A stretch of 64,000 bases of DNA from Nocardiopsis quinghaiensis (GTDB lineage: Bacteria > Actinomycetota > Actinomycetes > Streptosporangiales > Streptosporangiaceae): positions 62,001 to 126,000 of the forward strand of contig NZ_VWVU01000017.1 of assembly GCF_008638365.1 (NCBI RefSeq), in the 5' to 3' direction. Position numbers and translations under genes: made by a program. Positions 52,832 through 61,500 of the stretch are shown in pieces (the stretch's first letter is position 1; every line of letters starts with the position of its first letter). The notes beneath the pieces were generated by a model. It worked only from the letters and a program-made list of their open reading frames with translations. It was not told where the DNA came from and searched no databases.

Positions 52832-54438
52832 CGGGTTCCCTCCACGTACTCCGACTCCGACTCCGGATGTGCGGGCCGAGGGCCGTCGGCGGCGGGTCCC
52901 GGCGGCCCCGGGGGCTCCGTGGGCCCCGGATCGGCCAGCATCGCGGTGAACGCGTCGTCCTCCCCGGCCAGCAGCCACCGCAGCAGGGCGCCGAGGCTGG
53001 GATCGGCCAGCCCGGAGCCGTCGATGACGGCCGAGGTCAGGAACACCCGCGTCTCTCCGAAGTCGGCCTCCGCGTCCCGCAGCAGGTTCCCCAGCCCCAG
53101 GGTCCGCTCCGCCCACTCCCGGGGCCCCGCCCCGCCGGGCGCGACGGCCGTTCCCCGCACCAGGTCGCCGCGCGTGACCACCACCGCCAGGCGGCTCCGG
53201 CGCCACCCGGACCGGCGGTCGTGCCCCAGCATGCGGTACTGCCGCCGGATCTCGTCGCGCACCGCCCCGTACGCCAGTTCCGGGTCACGGGTGTGCGAGC
53301 GGTCCCCGGCCAGCCGGGACCGTTCCCGCCCGGTCAGCGAACGCCACACCGCCTCGATCCCCAGCGGGTCCACCGCCAGCACGAAGGTGGACGCCTTGCC
53401 CAGGTAGGCCAGCTCCTCGGCGGTCACCGAACGGTTGAACCGCTCGCCCGCCGCGTCGAACAGCTGCATGAGCAGGGTCCTGCCGCCCGCGCCCACCCGC
53501 ACGGTCAGTCCACGCACCTCGCGGCCCGGGGGCGTGGGCGGGGTCCGCGTCGACAGCATCCGCTCGCAGTCCCGCAGCCGCCGCACCGCCTCCTCGCCCA
53601 CCGGCTCCACGTACGCGTCCGGAGCCCTGCGCGCCGCCTGCGCCAGCATGAGGTGCATTCCGGTCACCAGGCGCGTCTTGCCCGCGCCCGTCCCCCCGAA
53701 CAGCGGCAGCACGAACTCCCTGGCCTCGCCCGGACGGTGCTCCAGGCTCCGGTCGCAGTGCGGACACCGCGCGTCCAGGTCCGCCGACCCCAGCAGGAGC
53801 AGTGTCGGCAGACGGGCCCCGCACAGGCACCGCCGCCACCACAGCCCCCTCCCGCCGGGCCGGATGGAACCGTGCCGCCGACCGCACCGCGCGCACAGGT
53901 ACGCCGGATACCCCAGCCGCAGGAAGCATCCCGGGCACACCATCCGGATCCGGCGGACCAGCAAAAGCCCGGAGTCCGCCAGCCGGAGCGCGCCGACGGC
54001 CGTCCACGCCGCGGCCAGGTACGCGCCCACCACCAGGGCGTGGACCAGCAGGTGCGGCAGCAGGAACACACTCCACGGCGCCGCGAAGGTCCAGCACCAG
54101 CCGAGCACCGCACGCAGGTCCCACCAGGCCGGACCGCCGTGGTAGGACCGGTGCGCGGGATCGTCCCGGCTGCCCGGCAGCGGTTCGCTCGGGTGGTCAC
54201 CGCCGAACATCACCCTGTGCGTGCGGCGCAGGTACAGGGCCACCAGGACGCACCATCCGACCACGGCGGCGGTGCCCCCGAGGACCACCACGGCGCTCAC
54301 CAGGACCGCGATCAGCCACCACCGCAGCAGGTAGACGACCACCAGGGCCAGGAGCACCCCGACGGCCGCCAGCAGCGCCACCCCGAGTTGCGCGCCGCCG
54401 CCGTCGCTCCGCGGCCCCGGGGGCGCCGTCCGCCTCAT
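52828..54438 (-). CDS. Membrane-anchored zinc-ribbon GTPase (TRAFAC-like, DO-GTPase2-like)
   Basis: 536 residues from the ATG at 54436-54438, overlapping the GAP1-like stop by 4 bases. Two N-terminal helices (about 18-72) and one or two near 120-150 precede zinc-ribbon Cys pairs (CPGC 168, CARC 182, CLC 204, CPHC 225). The GTPase has P-loop GGTGAGKT (248-255), DAAG (328-331) and TRGD (422-425, in place of NKxD). DPLGIEA follows DAAG, as in the related GTPase at 57.3 kb. A Pro/Gly tail ends it. It is probably a membrane GTPase of a conflict or stress-response assembly. Confidence 0.75.
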   Translation of the reverse strand: MRRTAPPGPRSDGGGAQLGVALLAAVGVLLALVVVYLLRWWLIAVLVSAVVVLGGTAAVVGWCVLVALYLRRTHRVMFGGDHPSEPLPGSRDDPAHRSYHGGPAWWDLRAVLGWCWTFAAPWSVFLLPHLLVHALVVGAYLAAAWTAVGALRLADSGLLLVRRIRMVCPGCFLRLGYPAYLCARCGRRHGSIRPGGRGLWWRRCLCGARLPTLLLLGSADLDARCPHCDRSLEHRPGEAREFVLPLFGGTGAGKTRLVTGMHLMLAQAARRAPDAYVEPVGEEAVRRLRDCERMLSTRTPPTPPGREVRGLTVRVGAGGRTLLMQLFDAAGERFNRSVTAEELAYLGKASTFVLAVDPLGIEAVWRSLTGRERSRLAGDRSHTRDPELAYGAVRDEIRRQYRMLGHDRRSGWRRSRLAVVVTRGDLVRGTAVAPGGAGPREWAERTLGLGNLLRDAEADFGETRVFLTSAVIDGSGLADPSLGALLRWLLAGEDDAFTAMLADPGPTEPPGPPGPAADGPRPAHPESESEYVEGTR

Positions 54439-57173
54439 GAGCGCCGCCCGCCGGTCCACAGGCCCAACCCGAAGAGCCCGTGTCCGCGGGGCCCGCGCAG
54501 CCGCTGCGCCCACTCGTCGAAACCGCTTCCCGACTCCCGGGGCAGCTGTCTGCGCATCCGTACCACGTGGCGCCGCCGCCACTCGGCCACGGCGAGGGAG
54601 AGCACCGACGCGTCCAGGTACTGGGAGCGCCCGTGGCCGGTCAGCGCCTCGTGCCTGGCCGTCCGGTACACCAGCGCCGCCGTCGCGGTGTCCGGCCGCT
54701 CCTCGGCCAGCCGGAGGGACACCGCCTCGCAGTAGGCCTCGAACACCTCCGCCGGGCAGTCCCGCAGCGCCTCGGCCAGCGACGCGCACCGGCGCCATCC
54801 CAGCAGCATCCGCACCACCAGTCTCCGTGTGACCTCCTCCACCACGGGATGGGTATCCCGGACGTTTCCGTACACGGCGCCGAGCCGGTCGGGGCCACGC
54901 TCGTCCCCGGCAGCGCGCAGCGCGACCAGGGCCGGACGGACCCGCGACCACTCCACCACCACGCGCTGGCCGGGCTCCGGCAGCCGGGTGCGCAGCCAGT
55001 GCCGGGACACCTCGTCCACCAGCTCCCGCCACGCCCGTTCCCGTCCCTCCTCGGGCGGGGACGTCATCGCCTCGGCCACCCAGCCGCCCACTCCCGGTGC
55101 CACCAGGGTCCCGGGCCGCAGGGCGCGCAGGGTCAGAAGGACGGCCCGGGGTCCGTGGCCCGGCCCCCAGACCCCGGCGAGCAGGTCCTCGTCCACGTCG
55201 TACTCGGCGCGCCCGGGCGCCTCGGCCGTCCGCCCCTCCCGGCGCACGGACACCACGTACGACAGCAGCCCCGGAAGATCGGTGCGGCTGTCGGTACCCA
55301 GGAGCCGCAGTTCACGCAGGAGGGCGCTGGAGCCGTCGCGGTCGTCGGCGAACAGGGCGCCCACCGGCCCGGCTGCCAGGGCGGCCAACCGGTCGCGGGG
55401 AAGCTCCGCCAGCCCCGCCGCCGCGCCCCTGCGCATCTCGGGGTGGGCGGCCACCAGAGCGCGTGTCGCCGGGTCGGGGAGGCGGGAACCGGCCAGCAGG
55501 GGAGCGATGACGTCGCCGCCGTAGCGCTCCAGGCTCTCCGCGGGAGGCGCCAGCCCGCCCGCGCGCGCCCAGCGCAGCAGTTCCACCGCCCGGTCGGGGC
55601 AGACCTCGCCCCGTCGTCCGTCCAGCAGCGCGGCGACACGGTCCCGGGCCGCCCCGCGCACCGACTCCGACCGCATCGGCGCCACCGGAGGGGCGGGTCT
55701 GCCCGCGGCGATGTCGTCCAGGGAGCGGCGCACCATCACGCGTTCGAGCCGCTCGGTCACCCCGGTCGTGCCGCCCAGGCGGTGCGCCACCCGCTGCAGC
55801 CCGGCCAGGGCCGCGTGGTCCAGGGCCGTGTCCACCGCTCCTGCCGCGTCAGCCGCGTCCGCCGGATCCGTCGATCTCACCGGGATCCCGGACCAGGACC
55901 CCCCTCCGTTCGGCGGTCCGCCCAGTGCCGGCACGCCCTCGCGCGGTCTGCCCGGCACTCCGCGCGCCGATCTCGCGAACCCCCCTCCGGACACTCCGCG
56001 GGCCAGCCTCGCGGTCGGCCCGTCCGCCGCACCGACCAGTGTTCCGTCCGTCGATCCGCCGACCGCGGCACCGCCCGGTCCGCCGGAGGGCCCGCCGGCC
56101 GACCCGTTCCGGATGCCCGCGCGCGCTCCCGCGGGCGCCACGGTGTCGGCGTCCAGGATCCGGTGGACCAGCGCGGCCGCGTCGTCCTGGGCGAGCCACT
56201 CCACCGCCTCCGGCAGCCACTCGCGCACCGCCCTCAGGTCCCTCCCGCACGGGGCGCCCCCGTCCAGCAGTGCCGCGGCGGCCAGCACCGGACCCCAGTC
56301 GGCCAGAGGCCCCTCCCGGCCCGAGGCGTAGGGCAGCGCCCGGCGCCACAGCTCCGCGGCGCGGCGTGTGCCCAGCCGGGCCAGCCGGTCGGCCACCGCC
56401 CACGCCCGGGACCCGGGTCCGGGCAGCCCGTCCACGGAGTCCGACTCCGGGTCGTACACCGTGAACCGGCCCTTCCACAACGTGGTGTCCGACCCCGGCG
56501 GCACACCGATGACGTGCACGAGCGCCTCGTCGGGGTTGCCGCAGTAGGTCGCGAACGACAGCAGCCGGGCCCGCTCCGGCGACAGCAGGTGGGTCAGAGC
56601 CGCCACCCAGTGCGCCACGGACGCGCTGTCGGCCACCAGCACCAGGGGACGGGCGTCGTCCACGGCGTCGTCCGCGGCGAGGAGCAGCCGCGCCACCACC
56701 TCCGGGGGCCAGCGCCGCACCCACGCGTCGGTGCGCTCCCGGTCCAGGGGGCCGGGGCCGACCTCCAGCTCCGACAGTTCCGACAGCTCCGGCAGGTCGG
56801 GACCGTGCACCGGCGCCTCCGCCCAGAAGTCGGCCTCCCACAGCTCCGCGGGCAACGGGCCCGCTTCCCCCGGCCCGGCGGCCACCAGGCTGTGCGCGAA
56901 GTAGTTGCCCGGCCGTCCTGAGGGGTCGTCACCGCTGGAGACCACCCGGCTCAGCACCGGGACCCCTCCCACGTCGGGCGAGTAGCAGAGGTTGACCGGG
57001 TGGTCGTCCACGCGCTCGGCCGTGTACGACCTCGGCGGCTCGTACACGGTGAACCGCTCGACCTCCCGCAGGATCCGGGGGTCCACCCCGGGGGTCGCCG
57101 CGTTGAACTGGTAACCGGCGTAGCCGGACAGGCCGTGTTCGCACGAGGTGTAGTACAGCTGAGCGAAGCCCAT
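54435..57173 (-). CDS. GAP1-like GTPase-associated protein
   Basis: 912 residues from the ATG at 57171-57173 with AAGGA 7 nt upstream; the upstream ATG at 57206 has none. The N-terminal part (MGFAQLYYTSCEHGLSGYAG, then YEPPRSYTAERVDDHPVNLC and PGNYFAHSLVA) matches the GTPase-associated protein 1 N-terminal domain as I know it. About residues 345-455 are a Gly/Ser/Ala-rich disordered insert. The C-terminal half is helical. It lies between the two GTPase genes in the operon and likely acts with them. Confidence 0.7.
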   Translation of the reverse strand: MGFAQLYYTSCEHGLSGYAGYQFNAATPGVDPRILREVERFTVYEPPRSYTAERVDDHPVNLCYSPDVGGVPVLSRVVSSGDDPSGRPGNYFAHSLVAAGPGEAGPLPAELWEADFWAEAPVHGPDLPELSELSELEVGPGPLDRERTDAWVRRWPPEVVARLLLAADDAVDDARPLVLVADSASVAHWVAALTHLLSPERARLLSFATYCGNPDEALVHVIGVPPGSDTTLWKGRFTVYDPESDSVDGLPGPGSRAWAVADRLARLGTRRAAELWRRALPYASGREGPLADWGPVLAAAALLDGGAPCGRDLRAVREWLPEAVEWLAQDDAAALVHRILDADTVAPAGARAGIRNGSAGGPSGGPGGAAVGGSTDGTLVGAADGPTARLARGVSGGGFARSARGVPGRPREGVPALGGPPNGGGSWSGIPVRSTDPADAADAAGAVDTALDHAALAGLQRVAHRLGGTTGVTERLERVMVRRSLDDIAAGRPAPPVAPMRSESVRGAARDRVAALLDGRRGEVCPDRAVELLRWARAGGLAPPAESLERYGGDVIAPLLAGSRLPDPATRALVAAHPEMRRGAAAGLAELPRDRLAALAAGPVGALFADDRDGSSALLRELRLLGTDSRTDLPGLLSYVVSVRREGRTAEAPGRAEYDVDEDLLAGVWGPGHGPRAVLLTLRALRPGTLVAPGVGGWVAEAMTSPPEEGRERAWRELVDEVSRHWLRTRLPEPGQRVVVEWSRVRPALVALRAAGDERGPDRLGAVYGNVRDTHPVVEEVTRRLVVRMLLGWRRCASLAEALRDCPAEVFEAYCEAVSLRLAEERPDTATAALVYRTARHEALTGHGRSQYLDASVLSLAVAEWRRRHVVRMRRQLPRESGSGFDEWAQRLRGPRGHGLFGLGLWTGGRRS

Positions 57174-57302
57174 CGGTACGTCCTTCTGGTCGGTCTGGTC
57201 GTTCACGGGGTCCGGCGGCCGGGTCGTCGCGCTCGGAACCGTTCGGCGTCCGGGAACCGCTCGGGTGCTCGGGCATCGGCCGTCTGAACCGCCTGGGCGG
57301 GA

Positions 57303-58514
57303 TCAGGCCCCGTCGCGCGAGGGGATGACCCCGAACTCGCTGAGCATCCACAGGAACGGGTCGGCCACCCGGTAGGGGCGCACCCCTCCGCGCACCCGGT
57401 TGCCCTCGTCGGGAACGCCGCCCAGCGCCGACACCCCGAAGTAGCGCGCGTTGCGGTAGTGGTTGTTCACGTGGCCGTCCACACCGCCGCCGTCCCACCG
57501 GTGCAGGAGCTGCTGGATCTGGGCGTGCACGTCCTGGCTGTCGGACTCGTCGAAGAACGGCGTGCCCGGCTGCGGCCGGTGCAGCGGCGACCCCTCGTCC
57601 AGTTCGCCGTGCAGCGCGTCGATCTTGGTCAGGCACACCGCCATGGGAACCCGGATCAGCCTGTTGGCCGCCCCGGGCCGGCTCATCAGCAGGTCGGTGA
57701 CCCGTCCCAGCATGTCCAGCGGCCGGTTCTCCACCCTGCCCGGCGCGGGCATCCGCGTCCCCGCCGGAACCAGCCGCCGTGCGCCCTCCATCTGGAGCGG
57801 GTCCAGCAGCAGGATGATCCCGTCGGCGTTGTTGAGGTAGCGCAGGTTCGCCTCCACGCTCGCCGCGGAGGTCAGGTCCTCCCCGGCGGTGTCGAAGAAC
57901 GACAGCAGCGTGTGCTGCGGGCGCCCGCCGGACAGCCCCCGCCGTTTGGTGGTGAACCGGAACACCAGCGGTTCGCGGGTCACCCCGGTGCGCCGGGTGG
58001 CGCCGAGCAGCCGCGCCTCCTCGTACAGCGGGGTCTCGTAGTCGGCGTGGAAGCGGTGCCGGGTGTGGTCGTCCGAGCCGCCCACCGAGGCGTTGAAGCG
58101 GGAGCCCACGCGGTTCATCAGCTCGTGGATGAGCACCGTCATGAACACGGTCTTGCCCGCGTCGCGCGCCCCGACCAGGGCGATCATCCGGCTGCGGATA
58201 CGTCCGAAGTTCACCGGCAGCTGGGCGTGGCAGGTGGCGCACACCTGCCTGCCGGTGGCCGCCGCGCACTCCGGACACACCGCCCGGGCGTGCCGCCCGT
58301 CGGCCTCGAACACCGGGGGCAGCCGCTCGCGCCGCCCCAGGTGGGCGCGGATCGCGGTGTCCTCCACCGGAGCGCACACCCGCCCGTCGGGTCCGGGACG
58401 CCCGGTGCACCGGAAGCGGATGCGTCGCTCGGAGAACCGCGAGTAGCAGTAGGGGCACACCAGGCGGCGGCCGTCCACGGGGATCAGCGAGCGCAGAGTG
58501 TCCAGGGTCCTCAC
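57303..58514 (-). CDS. Soluble zinc-ribbon GTPase (DO-GTPase-like)
   Basis: 403 residues from the GTG at 58512-58514, overlapping the FN3 gene stop by 4 bases; the GTG at 58515-58517 is an alternative. An N-terminal array of CxxC-type pairs (Cys20/23, 36, 47, 80/83, 92/95) forms zinc ribbons. The GTPase has P-loop GARDAGKT (115-122), DTAG (208-211) and TKID (296-299), a full set. DPLQMEGA follows DTAG, matching DPLGIEA of the membrane GTPase, so the two are paralogues. The GAP1-like gene follows after 129 bases. Confidence 0.78.
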   Translation of the reverse strand: MRTLDTLRSLIPVDGRRLVCPYCYSRFSERRIRFRCTGRPGPDGRVCAPVEDTAIRAHLGRRERLPPVFEADGRHARAVCPECAAATGRQVCATCHAQLPVNFGRIRSRMIALVGARDAGKTVFMTVLIHELMNRVGSRFNASVGGSDDHTRHRFHADYETPLYEEARLLGATRRTGVTREPLVFRFTTKRRGLSGGRPQHTLLSFFDTAGEDLTSAASVEANLRYLNNADGIILLLDPLQMEGARRLVPAGTRMPAPGRVENRPLDMLGRVTDLLMSRPGAANRLIRVPMAVCLTKIDALHGELDEGSPLHRPQPGTPFFDESDSQDVHAQIQQLLHRWDGGGVDGHVNNHYRNARYFGVSALGGVPDEGNRVRGGVRPYRVADPFLWMLSEFGVIPSRDGA

Positions 58515-61500
58515 CACCTCAGTTCCCGCACCGGGGGCTGGCGCAGCCGGACCCCCCGGTCGTCCTCGTCCGACGGGAAGCACATCAGCCAGCCCTCGCC
58601 CGTCCCCCGGGGAGGCCGTACGCGTACCGAGACCCACTCGCCCGCCGCCAGGTGCTGGGCGGGGAAGACGGCCAGCACGAGTCCCTGCGCGGCGGAGTGC
58701 GGCTGGACCGGGCCCTCGGCGTAGACCACGGACACCTCGGGCATGTCGCAGTCCTCCTCAGCGAACACGTGGACCAGCCGGTCCCGGCGCAGCAGCCCGG
58801 CCGCCTCCACGCTGTAGTCGAGCACCGCACGGCCGGGCACGGTGATGCCCGTCGGGGCGCTCACCGCCTCACCGCCCTCGAAGGGAACGACGGCGCGCAC
58901 GTCCACGCGCACCGAGTCCGGGCTCATGGGCGCCTCGAAGCCGCCGTCGCAGGCGTACTGGAGCCGGGTGCAGCGCAGTTCGCCGCCGATCCAGTGCTCG
59001 GCTCCTGGGGCCTCGGGGCGCCAGGAGACCATCGCGGCGACGGCGTCGTCGGGCCAGGTCCATCCCAGGCGGATCGAGGTGTCGAAGCGCTCCGCGTGCA
59101 GATCCCTCACCGGCGGGGCGGCGGTCACCCGCACGGAGTTGCCCACCACCGCCTGGTCGCCCGCCACCGTCACCGCCAGGACGTGGTGGGTGCCCGAACC
59201 CAGGGCCAGCGCCGCGAGGGCCCGGTCGTCGTCCGCGACCTCTCGCGGGGTGCGGTCGTCACCGCCCGACCCGCCGCCGTTCCCGGCCGTTTCCGGTGCG
59301 TGGTCTCCGGGCGCGGGACCACGCCCTCCGTCGTCCGCGGTCCGGGAACCCCGGGCCTCCGGGGCCCCGGGGCCCGTCTCCTCGTCCGGGCCCGCGGGCC
59401 CGGACGGCAGGTGCGCGGCGTGGTCTCCGTCGACCCCCGCATCGGCCCCGGGCGTCTCGGCGGGGCCCAGGACCCGGACGCCCTCGCGCTCCCCGCCCGC
59501 CGCCGGGGCGGCGGGGTGTGCGTCCGGTGCGGTGTGACCCGCGTGCGAGGCGTACGTTCCACCGTCCTCGGCGCCTGCCCCGCTCCTGTGGAGGGGGCCC
59601 TCGTCGGGGCCGAGGACATGGACGTCCCCCTGGTCCCCGTTCTCCACCGGGTCCGGCCAGCTCGGGTACGGGAGGTGCGCCTCACCGGCCGTTCGCTCCG
59701 CGTGCGCGCCCGTGGCCCGGGCCATGTCGGTCCAGGCGCCGAACCACGTCCCCTCGGCGGGACCGGCATCCGGGACACCCTCCTCCGCGGTCGGCGCGGT
59801 GGGGTCCGGTGAGCGCGCGGCGTGGCGCCCGCCGCCGTGGACACCGGCTCCGGTGCTCTCGGCGGGACCGAGGATCCGAACGCCCTCCCAGGCCACCTGC
59901 TCCTCGGACGTCATCGGGAAGGCCCCCGCGCCCGGGTGCTCTTCGGCCGCCGGGTGTTCCTCGGCCGCCGGTGCCGGGGGCGGTGCCACGGCGTGTCCTC
60001 CGTCGCAGCCCCCGGACGCCGCGGTGGGGCCCAGGACCCGGACGCCCTCCCTCTCCTCGGCCGCCGCCGGTTCCGGGACGAGTCCCCCCGGCCGCGCGTC
60101 CGCAGTCCCGGAGGCGTGGACCTGGCTGTTGCGGACGGCGACCTCGGCCCTGTCGGCGGGACCGAGGACCCGGACGCCCTCCCTCTCCTCACGCGTCCCG
60201 GTCCCGGGGCTCGGGACCTCCGCTCGTGCGAAACCCGTGTCACCGGGGGACGGGACCGGTCCCGTGTCGTCGGCGGCCGGAAGCGGGCCCGTGCCCCCGG
60301 GCCCGCCGTCCGGAGTCCCCGTCTCCGCCGCGTCGGCGGGGCCCGGAACCCGGGCCGTGTCCGGGCCCCGGGCGGGGCCCGTGATCCCGGCGGGCTCCGC
60401 GGCCCCGACGGCCTTCTCCGCGCCCTCCGCCACCGGGTGCTGGTCCACCTCGCGGCCGTAGGAGTCCAGATCGTCGGGGCCGACCACCGTGCCCGGCGAC
60501 CATTCGGGAGGCTCCGCCCCCACCCGCAGCATGACCCGGCCCCGGGGCGGGCCCGTCCACGAGGCCACGAAGTCCGTACCGCCGTCCGGCCACACGGACA
60601 GGTCCAGCACCGGAGCCGGGCACGGGCCCGGACTGGCCCGCCGAACGAGACCCGCCGACCCCCGCGCGTGCCCGTTCGAGGTCACGTAGATGGCCCGGAT
60701 CCGGTAGTGGTACTCCACGTCGGTGTGGACGTCGGCGTCGCGGAACCCCGTCCCGTCCGTCGCCACGCGCACCCCGTCACCCGCCCCGCGCGGCGGGGCG
60801 CCCTCGCCGCGCAGCACCTCCACGCGCACGGCCTCCGCCGGGGCGTCCCAGGAACCGCAGACCTCGTGCTCACCGGCGCACACCCGCAGCGACGAGACCT
60901 CCGGCGCGATCATCACCGGCGGGGTCGACACCGCCTCCGACACCCCGCGGCCTCCGCGCACCGCCACCACGGTGTAGCGCGCCTCCGAGCCCACCGGGGC
61001 GCCGGTGTCGGTGATCTCCGTCCCCGACAGCTCGCCCACCGGTACCTCCCGGGCGCTGCCGTCCCGCCCGGTGCGCCGCGTCACCCGGTAGGTGACCGTC
61101 CCGGCCAGGCTCGGGCTGGGCTGCCAGGTCACGACCACGCTCCGGCCGTCGACCCGGGCCTCCACCCCGCGCGGCGGCAACGGCTCGACCTCGCCCAGCC
61201 GGGCGGTGAGCACCTCGTCGTCGGCCGCCACGTCCACCGCCGCCGCCAGCGCCCGCGCCGCCTCCTCGCGGTCGCCCGCGCGCAGCGCGCGGTCCGCCTC
61301 CCCGGTCAGCTCCTCCACCTGGCGCACCCGCACGCGCAGCCGGGAGTGCAGGTCGTGCTCATCGGGCAGGTCGGAGGCGGCCTCCTGCGCCTGGCGAAGC
61401 TGGTTGTCCACCAGCAGGTCGCGCACGTCCCGCTCCGCCCGGACGACCGGATCGGCACGGGGGCCGGAGTGCCGCACGGCCGCGGCCAGCAGCATGGCCT

